A stretch of DNA of 15,373 bases. It comes from Bacillota bacterium (lineage in GTDB: Bacteria > Bacillota > Clostridia > Christensenellales > Aristaeellaceae). The stretch covers positions 1 to 15,373 of the forward strand of contig JAEYRW010000084.1 in NCBI GenBank assembly GCA_023435435.1, given 5' to 3'. This document shows, piece by piece, positions 1-6,820 of the stretch (its first letter is position 1; the number at the start of each line of letters is the position of its first letter). Position numbers and translations under genes: made by a program. The notes beneath the pieces are model-generated. The model made no database searches and was not told where the DNA came from. It saw only the letters and a program-made list of their open reading frames with translations.

Positions 1-415
1 TTTCTGCTCCCGCGTCGAAACGGGCGGGCGATCTCGGCCGCGCCGTGGGCGCCGGCAATTTTCACTTTGCCCCCCCAGACGGCGCGGATGGCTTCCGCGG
101 TCGTGCGTTCGGACCGTCCGCCGGATCGACGAAACCGCCGTGGTGTTGCACGAGCCAATGGCGATCGCGCAGGACGAGGTTCCGGCTGTAAATGATGAGC
201 GCACTGGGGCGCGCGTGTGGGCATGGCGTTGAAAAATGATACCCGTCCGCCGGATGTGGATCAAAGGGCGTCATATGCAAAGCGCGGCACACATGAAAGG
301 CGACCGAACCGCCTTTTCGCCCTCAACCGACCCGCACATTCACCACTTCGGTTCGATTGTGAGATGGCACGCCGCACATGGACAACTGAAATTTGACTAA
401 ATCAAAACACCTCCA
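1..415. other. Left-edge stretch with no convincing gene
   Basis: I see no gene here that can be supported. The longest open frame is on the minus strand (292 down to 62, 76 residues). It has no ribosome binding site and its composition is rich in H, P and R. After about position 125 a different minus-strand frame, open to the window edge, reads more like protein (TTAEAIRAVWGGKVKIAG, then AHGAAEIARPF). This could be the decayed end of a gene, but I cannot name a family with confidence. The part from about 390 to 415 is AT-richer than its surroundings and leads into the promoter of the first operon. Confidence 0.4.
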
Positions 416-444
416 TTGCGTTCAACCTTCAGTTGTGTTATGCT
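416..444 (+). promoter_or_regulatory. Promoter of the XRE-ABC operon
   Basis: A -35 box TTGCGT (416-421) and a -10 box TATGCT (439-444) are 17 bases apart. The -10 is preceded by TGT, giving an extended -10 (TGn). Transcription would start near 451, leaving a leader of about 27 bases before the ATG at 478. This also argues against the in-frame TTG at 433 as start codon, because that codon lies inside the promoter. Confidence 0.7.
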
Positions 445-465
445 TGTGCAAACCAGAACGGTTTG
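423..465. promoter_or_regulatory. Two candidate operators on the first promoter
   Basis: Two inverted repeats with 5-base spacers lie on the promoter. CAAC-CTTCA-GTTG (423-435) sits between the -35 and -10 boxes. CAAACC-AGAAC-GGTTTG (449-465, 6-base perfect arms) covers the predicted transcription start. Their centres are 28 bases apart. Their position suits binding by a repressor, and the gene just downstream encodes an XRE-type DNA-binding protein, so autoregulation is the natural inference. A third, different repeat, TTTGA-CTAAA-TCAAA, lies further upstream (392-406). Confidence 0.4.
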
Positions 466-477
466 GAGGGGGTACGG

Positions 478-1311
478 ATGGCGCTCGGAGAAAACATCGC
501 GCGGTTCCGGCGGGAAAAAGGACTCACCCAGGAGGCATTGGGCGCTTTGGTGGGTGTGAGCATGCAGGCGGTGAGCAAGTGGGAGAACGGCGGGCTGCCG
601 GACGCGACGCTCATCCCCGCCATCGCGAAGGCGCTGGGCGCGTCCACCGACGCGCTGTTCGGGCTGGACGCGGCGCCTGCCGACGCGGAGGCGGCCATCG
701 CCCGGGAGATCGTGGACACACCGAGAGAGGAACGGATCCGCCGGGCGTTCGAACTCTGCTGGGCGATGCAGCGGGGTCTTGCCGGGGCGCGGGAGCTCGA
801 GCCCGCCGACGGCATCGACCGCTATATTTGCAGAGAGCACGACATCTACTCCCAGTTTCACGCGGACAGGGGCATCACGCTCATGAAGGTCGACAAGCTG
901 AACCACTACTTTTTTCTCTCCCCGGAGCCGGAGGGCGGGCGCGACGCGCGGCTCGTGAATCCGGACGCCCACGTGAAGCTCTTCGCGCTGCTTTCCCAGC
1001 GGGATGTCTACGACGTCCTGATCCTCCTGCACAGGCGGGACAAGAATCCGTTCACCGCGCGGCTTCTGGAAAAGCAGCTTTCGATCCCGGAGGCGCGGGG
1101 GCGGGAAATTCTGAAAACACTGGCGGAATACGAGCTTGTGACGGTGAGCGCCCTCGATCTGGACGACGAATCCATCGAGGTCTATGCCGCGCGCCCGAAC
1201 CCGTCGCTCATCGGCTTTCTGACCTTCACAAACGAAATGTGCGCGCCGCCGGCCAGCTTCTCGTGGTATAACGGCATCCGCAACCGCCCGTATCTGGGAG
1301 GCGGCGCATGA
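478..1311 (+). CDS. XRE-family helix-turn-helix regulator with C-terminal winged-helix-like region
   Basis: Predicted cytoplasmic DNA-binding regulator of 277 residues. Residues 3-62 form a classic HTH_3/Cro-C1 domain: GLTQEALGALVGVS (15-28), then the recognition helix ending in SKWENG (33-38), then LIPAIAKALGAS and the typical DALFGL end. Residues about 64-160 show no domain I recognise. Residues about 166-225 look like a winged helix (LLSQRDVYDVLILLHRRDKN followed by a second helix ending in AEYELV), so the protein may have two DNA-contacting or dimerising ends. The start at 478 has a GGAGGGGG ribosome binding site at 465-472; an upstream TTG at 433 lies in the promoter and is rejected. The stop overlaps the ATG of the next ABC gene (ATGA), so regulator and transporters are co-translated. 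The inferred role is control of its own operon, perhaps in response to a transported compound. Family call is sure; ligand and sign of regulation are unknown. Confidence 0.9.
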   Translation: MALGENIARFRREKGLTQEALGALVGVSMQAVSKWENGGLPDATLIPAIAKALGASTDALFGLDAAPADAEAAIAREIVDTPREERIRRAFELCWAMQRGLAGARELEPADGIDRYICREHDIYSQFHADRGITLMKVDKLNHYFFLSPEPEGGRDARLVNPDAHVKLFALLSQRDVYDVLILLHRRDKNPFTARLLEKQLSIPEARGREILKTLAEYELVTVSALDLDDESIEVYAARPNPSLIGFLTFTNEMCAPPASFSWYNGIRNRPYLGGGA

Positions 1312-3086
1312 GGCGCGTGTTCCGCTCCTATCGGGCGCTCCTCGGCATCCTGTGGCGCGCGTCCCCGTGGATCGTCGTCGCCACCTTTGTTTGCGCGGTG
1401 GTCAGCGGGTTCATTCCCCCGCTGGCCGCGTGGGCGGGGCGGCACATCATCGATGACGGTTTGCGCGTGGCGGCAGGGGAAATGCCCTTCTCCGCGTTCA
1501 CGCCCTTCCTCGCCGCCATGATCGCCGCGGCGGTGACGCCGTCCATTCTGCGCGGGATGATTGTCTACGGCCTGATCCAGCCGCGGGTACTCCTGATTCT
1601 GGAGACCTCCTACAAGGGCGAGATGCTCCAAAAGCTCAAGAAGCTCCGGTACGAGCATCTGGAAAGCGAGAAGGGCATGGAGGTCATCGACAAGGCGTTC
1701 GACCGGGCGATCAACTCCGCGCGGCACATGTTCCCCATGTACGCCTTCAACGCGGTGTGGTGCATGATCGCCGCGTGCTTCCTGCTTGTGACCTTCGCGC
1801 GGGTGAGCCCGTGGTTCCTCGCGACGATTCTGATTCCTTTTGCCGTCGAGACATGGTGGCAGGCGAAGCACTCCTACAACATCTATGAAGAGATGGACGC
1901 TTACTGGAAGCGCGAACGCGGCTACAAAATTCCCGCGGGCTTTCTGCGAAACCGCGACTACCTCTCCGAAGGGAAGCTCAACGGCTCCTCCGACTTCCTC
2001 ATCGACGCATACGGAAAGCGGCTTCACGCCCGAAACCGCATTTACGAGGGGTTCTATCTCAAGTACCTGCGGCGGCACTTCCTCACCGGGAACATCGCGA
2101 AGCTCGCCATCATCGGGAACGCGTTTCTTCTGCTTTCTCTATACCTCCAGGGCCACGCCACCATCGGCACCCTCGCCGCGCTCATGCCGGTGATTTTCTC
2201 GGGCATCTTTGCATACCTCAAGATGATGGCAGGCTTCGTGCCGTGGAGCGGGTTCCACATCAAGACCCTTGACGCGTACAACCAGTTCTTCGCGCTCTCC
2301 GAGGACGAGGAAGGGTCCGGTGCGCCGCCGGAGCATTTCGACATCGAATTCCGAAACGTGCGCTTCCGGTATCCCGGCACGGAAAGGGAGATTCTCAAGG
2401 GACTTACCTTCCGTATCCCGGAGGGCGAGCGCGTATCCGTGGTGGGCGAAAACGGCGAAGGCAAGTCCACCATGATCAAGCTGCTATTGGGACTGTTTGA
2501 GCCCGACGAGGGGGAGATTTTCTTGGGCGGGCGGCCCATCGACACCTATTCCCGGAAGAGCCGCGCGGCGGTTTTCGCGCCGGTGTTTCAGGATTTCACG
2601 CGGTTCAGCATCACGCTCAGGGAGAACATCGCCGCCGGGAACATATCGCTTCTGGACGACGACGACGCCATCCGGCTGGCCGCCGAAAAGGCGCAGGCGG
2701 CGGACGCGGCGGACATGGAGGCACTGTTGGGCCGGGACTTCGAGGGCGGCGTCGACCTCTCGGGCGGACAGTGGCAGCGGGTGGCGCTGGCCCGGGCGTT
2801 TCTCGGGGACAAGCCGGTTCTGATCCTGGACGAGCCCACCTCCCAGCTCGATCCCATGGCGGAAAGCAGGCTCTACGCGGAATTCAGTGAGCTTTCCCGG
2901 GGCAAGACCGCCGTCTTCATCACCCACCGGCTGGCGAGCACCATGATCACCGACCGCATCCTCGTGATCTCGGACGGGAAAATCGCCGAGGAAGGGCCCC
3001 ACGAGGCGCTCATGGCCCGGGGCGGCATCTATGCGGAGATGTTCGAGGCACAGAAGAAGTGGTACAGGCAGGAGGCGGCGTCATGA
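1308..3086 (+). CDS. ABC exporter half-transporter (fused permease and ATPase), first of plus-strand pair
   Basis: This 592-residue protein joins an N-terminal membrane domain to a C-terminal nucleotide-binding domain, the layout of ABC exporters. Hydrophobic segments lie near residues 20-44, 62-88, 144-163, 167-184, 262-282 and 286-310. The NBD begins near 345. It has Walker A GENGEGKST (380-388), a Q-loop in VFQDF, signature LSGGQ (484-488), Walker B ending in D508 with catalytic E509, and the switch histidine H540 in FITHRL. All key residues are present, so the site looks active. The start overlaps the regulator's stop by ATGA, with a GGGAGGCGG ribosome binding site at 1296-1304. The stop overlaps the next ABC start in the same way. 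It probably forms a heterodimer with the next gene product in the cytoplasmic membrane and exports a drug, peptide or lipid-like compound. The substrate cannot be told from sequence. Confidence 0.92.
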   Translation: MRRVFRSYRALLGILWRASPWIVVATFVCAVVSGFIPPLAAWAGRHIIDDGLRVAAGEMPFSAFTPFLAAMIAAAVTPSILRGMIVYGLIQPRVLLILETSYKGEMLQKLKKLRYEHLESEKGMEVIDKAFDRAINSARHMFPMYAFNAVWCMIAACFLLVTFARVSPWFLATILIPFAVETWWQAKHSYNIYEEMDAYWKRERGYKIPAGFLRNRDYLSEGKLNGSSDFLIDAYGKRLHARNRIYEGFYLKYLRRHFLTGNIAKLAIIGNAFLLLSLYLQGHATIGTLAALMPVIFSGIFAYLKMMAGFVPWSGFHIKTLDAYNQFFALSEDEEGSGAPPEHFDIEFRNVRFRYPGTEREILKGLTFRIPEGERVSVVGENGEGKSTMIKLLLGLFEPDEGEIFLGGRPIDTYSRKSRAAVFAPVFQDFTRFSITLRENIAAGNISLLDDDDAIRLAAEKAQAADAADMEALLGRDFEGGVDLSGGQWQRVALARAFLGDKPVLILDEPTSQLDPMAESRLYAEFSELSRGKTAVFITHRLASTMITDRILVISDGKIAEEGPHEALMARGGIYAEMFEAQKKWYRQEAAS

Positions 3087-4876
3087 CGGACTTCACCACC
3101 CGGATCGAGGAGACCATCGCCCGGGAGAACGCGCCCGCGCTGCGGCATTTGTTCCGGCTGTTCGGCTATGTGTTCGGCGCCGCGCGGGGGATGTGCCTTA
3201 CCTTCCTGGCGCTCTCGACGCTTCTCTCCCTTCTGCGTCCGGTTCTGGCAATCATATGGGGGAGGTTCATCGACACGGCGAGCGCGTTCGGCTCCGTGAC
3301 GGCGCTGGCCGTCTTGCTTCTTTCCTACTACCTGATCGACTTTTTGGCTGGACTCCTCGAACGGTACACCCAGTCCTATGAGGAAATCGAGCGGCTGGAC
3401 GTGGTACAGCGAAACCGATTCCAAGAAAGGCTGGACCGCAAAATGTATCAAAAGCTCGCGCGGCTGCCAAGCGAGTACTTCGAGGCGCCCAAAATAAACG
3501 ACCGCGTGGAGCGCGTGTTCCAGTTTACCGAGGACGCCTGGAGCGGGCTCAACCGCGAGGTGATGGTGCGCGGGTACATGATCGCCTCCAAGGCGGTCTC
3601 GGTGGTCTCCATCGCGGCGACCATGTACCTCCTCGAGCCGACGCTTGCTTACATCGCGCTCATCGCGCCCATCCCCACCCTGTATACCACCTTCGCGGCG
3701 GGAAAAATCCGCGCACGCTTCGTCAAGGACAACACAAAGACCAAGCGCGAGGCGGCGTACTTCGAAAAGCTGATGCGCGGCCCCGCCGCCAAGGAGATCA
3801 AGGCGCTCCGGCTCCACGACTTCATCTACGAAAAGTGGCGCGGGCGCATTGCGGACTACAGTGCGAAGGAGCGCAAAGCGCAGGGCGCGTCGGCGCTCCT
3901 TGAACTCGTCTCCGACCTTCTGACCGGGTCGGCCAGCGGGGGCGCGACGGTGCTGGCCATCGTGCGCATGACCCAGGGCCGGCTTTCCATTGGCGGACTG
4001 GGGGCGGCCATCAGCCTGATCCGCTCGCTTATGGACGACACCGACCGGCTGTTCGGCGCCATCGGCGGGTTTCTGGCCAAGAAAAACGAGGCCGCGCAGT
4101 TTTTCGATTTGATGGATTTGCCGGAAGAAGCCGCACCCGATCGGCACGTTGCGGAGATCGGCGAAATTGAGGCGCGCGGGATCGACTATCGCTACCCCAT
4201 GACGGAAAAGTGGGCGCTGAAGGACGTGAACCTCATCATCCGCAAGGGAGAGCACGTGGCGTTCGTGGGCGAAAACAGAGCGGGCAAGACGACGCTCGTG
4301 CGCATCCTCACGGGCATGCTCTCCCCCTCCGCGGGCGCTCTTGTGGTCAACGGGACGCCCGCGGACGGGGCGGAGCAGAGGCAGGCTATGGCCACGGTGC
4401 TCCAATCGCCCGCGAAATATTACACGTTTACCGTCGCCGAAAACGTGAAGCTCGGGGACGTGGCGCGTGCGGGAAGCGTCCCGAAGGCGCTCGAGGCGGC
4501 AGGTTTCGACGGTGCGGACCCGGACGCGCTCCTGGGCAAGGACGTCGGCGGGATCGAGCTCTCCGGCGGCGAGTGGCAAAAGCTTTCCATCGCCCGGGCG
4601 CACTACCGAAACCGGGACTTTATTCTGCTGGACGAGCCCACAGGAAATCTGGACGCCAAGGCAGAGGCGGATGTCTTCGAACGGTACCTGACGCTGTCGG
4701 GCGGGCGGACCCTCGTCATGGTCACCCACCGCATCAGCGTCGCGTCCCTCGCAAGCCGAATCGTGGTGTTTTCAGGCGGACGGATCGTCGAGGACGGCAC
4801 CCACGACCAGCTGATCCGGACAAACGGGGAATACGCGCGGCTGTACCGGGAGCAGGCGAAATGGTACGACCGATAG
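3083..4876 (+). CDS. ABC exporter half-transporter, second of plus-strand pair, with altered Walker A
   Basis: A 597-residue fused permease-ATPase, partner of the preceding gene. Hydrophobic segments lie near residues 36-58, 70-92, 160-210 (two) and 260-300. The NBD carries Walker A GENRAGKTT (396-404). Its fourth position is Arg399 where the ABC consensus GxxGxGK[ST] has glycine; Lys402 and Thr403 are kept. Signature LSGGE is at 493-497, Walker B ends at D517 with E518, and H549 is in MVTHRI. The Q-loop (VLQSPAKYYTF) differs from the VFQDF-like loops of the preceding gene and of the second minus-strand transporter. I start it at ATG 3083, which overlaps the previous stop (ATGA) and follows AGGAGG at 3070-3075; an in-frame GTG at 3059 lies inside the upstream gene. 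The operon ends after it at a strong hairpin. Function as a heterodimer subunit is inferred; whether the altered P-loop binds ATP normally is open. Confidence 0.9.
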   Translation: MTDFTTRIEETIARENAPALRHLFRLFGYVFGAARGMCLTFLALSTLLSLLRPVLAIIWGRFIDTASAFGSVTALAVLLLSYYLIDFLAGLLERYTQSYEEIERLDVVQRNRFQERLDRKMYQKLARLPSEYFEAPKINDRVERVFQFTEDAWSGLNREVMVRGYMIASKAVSVVSIAATMYLLEPTLAYIALIAPIPTLYTTFAAGKIRARFVKDNTKTKREAAYFEKLMRGPAAKEIKALRLHDFIYEKWRGRIADYSAKERKAQGASALLELVSDLLTGSASGGATVLAIVRMTQGRLSIGGLGAAISLIRSLMDDTDRLFGAIGGFLAKKNEAAQFFDLMDLPEEAAPDRHVAEIGEIEARGIDYRYPMTEKWALKDVNLIIRKGEHVAFVGENRAGKTTLVRILTGMLSPSAGALVVNGTPADGAEQRQAMATVLQSPAKYYTFTVAENVKLGDVARAGSVPKALEAAGFDGADPDALLGKDVGGIELSGGEWQKLSIARAHYRNRDFILLDEPTGNLDAKAEADVFERYLTLSGGRTLVMVTHRISVASLASRIVVFSGGRIVEDGTHDQLIRTNGEYARLYREQAKWYDR

Positions 4877-4882
4877 AGCATC

Positions 4883-4913
4883 AGGCCTCAGCCGTCCCTT
4901 TCGGCTGAGGCCT
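4883..4913 (+). terminator. Hairpin terminator between convergent operons
   Basis: A perfect 12-base stem, AGGCCTCAGCCG (4883-4894) with CGGCTGAGGCCT (4902-4913), has a 7-base loop TCCCTTT. It lies 6 bases after the stop of the plus-strand ABC gene and is followed by TTCGCGTTTC, a broken T-tract. It also lies 41 bases past the stop of the minus-strand ABC gene, so it may stop transcripts from both sides. The minus-strand RNA has no T-tract after it, so it should work best for the plus strand. Confidence 0.8.
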
Positions 4914-4954
4914 TTCGCGTTTCGGGCGGTGCCGGAAGGCCGAACGCTCTGTCT

Positions 4955-6820
4955 TTACACTGTGCCAGCCTTGTAATACTGCGCCTGCGCGTTCCACAGT
5001 TCGCAATATTTCCCCCGCGCATCCGCCGCAAGGGCGTCGTGGTTTCCGCGCTGGATCAGCCTGCCTTCGTGGAACACGGCGATGTCGTCGCAAAAGCGGC
5101 AGCTCGCCAGGCGATGGCTGATGTAAATGGCCGTCTTGCCGCCCACAATCTCGTTGAACTTCGCGTAGACCTCATATTCCGCGATGGGGTCCAGCTCGGC
5201 GGTGGGCTCGTCGAGGATCATGAACGGCGCGTCCTTGTAAAGCGCCCGGGCCAGCGCGATCTTTTGCGCCTCGCCGCCCGAAAGATCGACGCCGCCTTCG
5301 TCGAAATCCTTGTAGAGATACGTTTCCGCGCCGTCCGGCATATTCCGCATGCGCTCCCCAAAGCCCGCCTTCCGCAAGCAGGCTTCGACGCGCGCACGGT
5401 CACACTCGATTCCCGCCGCGACATTCTGGCCCAGCGGGAAGGAAAACAGCCGGAAATCCTGAAACACCACCGAGAATATGCTCAGGTACTCTTTGTAGTC
5501 GTACTTTTTGATGTCGATGCCGTTGAGCAGGATCGCGCCTTCCGTGGGGTCGTACAGGCGGCAGAGCAGCTTGATGAACGTCGTCTTTCCGCTTCCGTTT
5601 TGCCCCACCACCGCGAGACGCTCCCCGACGCGGAATTTCATCGACACATGACGAAGCGCATCGGTCTCGGCGCCCGGATAGCGGAACGACACATCGCGGA
5701 ATTCGATTTCATACTCGTTGTCGCCCCCCGCGCAGAACGCGCGCTTTTCGACGGGGAGCGTGCCCTCATATTTCCCGTTTGGAATGTCGAGGTACTGAAA
5801 CAGGCTTTTCAGATGCGAGCAGTAGACCTCGTTGTCTGCAAGGGTATACATCATTCCCTGCACCCCTTCGCCAAGGCGCGAAAGCGCGCCCACGTACTGC
5901 ACGATGCTGCCCACGCCGAACGCGCCGAAAAACGCCTTGAGCACCACAAACAGGTAGCACGCCGCGCTTCCGACGCCGATCCCCAGCGCCGCAAGCGACG
6001 GTTGTACCGCCATCCGGAAGATCGTTTTGCTGCTCTCGATGTTGTACCGGTGCAGCTTTTCAAGCGCGTGGTCGGCGATGCCCTCCTGCCCGTAGATGCG
6101 CACGTCCTTCGCGCGCTCCGGGCTCATGTACAGGTCGCGCCCGAAGAAGCCGTTGGCCCGGTTAAACCAAACCAGGCCCTTGCTCCATTCCTCGAAAATC
6201 CGGTTCTCGCCCACGGTCGCCCGCGCGTTGCCGAGGCCCCCGAGCAGAATGACGGCAAACAGCGCCACCGCCCAACCCCATGAATCGATGACGGGATTCC
6301 CCGACCGCCGCATAAACAGCGTCAGCGTCATGGAGAGGGAAACAAGGATGCTCACCGACGCGCTGACGAGCCCCGCGGTGCCCCAGACGAGCTGACCCAG
6401 TCCGTTGCCGAACATGTAAAGGTCTTCTTCGGCGAGCTTCCTTTGCCGCTGAATCTCGGCGCGCTCTAGATCCGCGTAATCCATGGACATCTGCTTGTCG
6501 GCGAACACCTTCCCGAAAAATCCCCACATCTGCGATTCCTTTTCGTTCGTGATCCGGTCGATGGCGTTTCGCAGCATGGAGGCAAGGAAGTTCGCGAGGA
6601 TCACGGCGCAGACATACAGGGCCAGGGCGTTTATCCTGCGCGCGCCCGCGATCTCATTGATGATCCGCGCGGAAAACCAGATGGACGCGAACGGCTGAAG
6701 CGCCGAAACGAGCGCAGACAGCGCCTTTCCCCGCGCGAGCCCCGGGCAGTACCTGTTCAGGATGCCGAATCCCCGCGCGGTGATTTGGACGCGCTCCTTG
6801 ACCGCCATCCGCCCCTTCAT
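4955..6820 (-). CDS. ABC exporter half-transporter, second of minus-strand pair
   Basis: A 621-residue fused permease-ATPase. Hydrophobic segments occur near residues 30-52, 60-85, 140-170, 180-200 and 270-310. The NBD has Walker A GQNGSGKTT (406-414), a VFQDF Q-loop, signature LSGGE (513-517), Walker B ending at D537 with E538, and H569 in YISHRLAS. All catalytic residues are intact. The ATG at 6820 overlaps the stop of the upstream ABC gene (ATGA) and follows GAGGCGG. An in-frame ATG at 6808 with its own AAGGGGCGG is a possible alternative that would shorten it by four residues. It is co-translated with the upstream gene and most likely pairs with it as a heterodimeric exporter in the membrane. 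Its NBD loops resemble the first plus-strand transporter more than the second. Substrate unknown. Confidence 0.92.
   Translation of the reverse strand: MKGRMAVKERVQITARGFGILNRYCPGLARGKALSALVSALQPFASIWFSARIINEIAGARRINALALYVCAVILANFLASMLRNAIDRITNEKESQMWGFFGKVFADKQMSMDYADLERAEIQRQRKLAEEDLYMFGNGLGQLVWGTAGLVSASVSILVSLSMTLTLFMRRSGNPVIDSWGWAVALFAVILLGGLGNARATVGENRIFEEWSKGLVWFNRANGFFGRDLYMSPERAKDVRIYGQEGIADHALEKLHRYNIESSKTIFRMAVQPSLAALGIGVGSAACYLFVVLKAFFGAFGVGSIVQYVGALSRLGEGVQGMMYTLADNEVYCSHLKSLFQYLDIPNGKYEGTLPVEKRAFCAGGDNEYEIEFRDVSFRYPGAETDALRHVSMKFRVGERLAVVGQNGSGKTTFIKLLCRLYDPTEGAILLNGIDIKKYDYKEYLSIFSVVFQDFRLFSFPLGQNVAAGIECDRARVEACLRKAGFGERMRNMPDGAETYLYKDFDEGGVDLSGGEAQKIALARALYKDAPFMILDEPTAELDPIAEYEVYAKFNEIVGGKTAIYISHRLASCRFCDDIAVFHEGRLIQRGNHDALAADARGKYCELWNAQAQYYKAGTV

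Noticed and set aside
62..292. 76-residue minus-strand open frame as a gene
   Set aside because: No ribosome binding site, odd composition, no family recognised; described only as a possible remnant.
397..1032. 211-residue minus-strand open frame opposite the XRE gene
   Set aside because: Antisense shadow of a clear coding gene; no domain and no start signal.
3029..4729. 566-residue minus-strand open frame opposite the second plus-strand ABC gene
   Set aside because: Long antisense frame caused by high GC; low-complexity R/H/G/E-rich translation while the plus strand carries all ABC motifs.
5039..6283. 414-residue plus-strand open frame opposite the minus-strand ABC gene
   Set aside because: Shadow frame; the minus strand has the conserved NBD.
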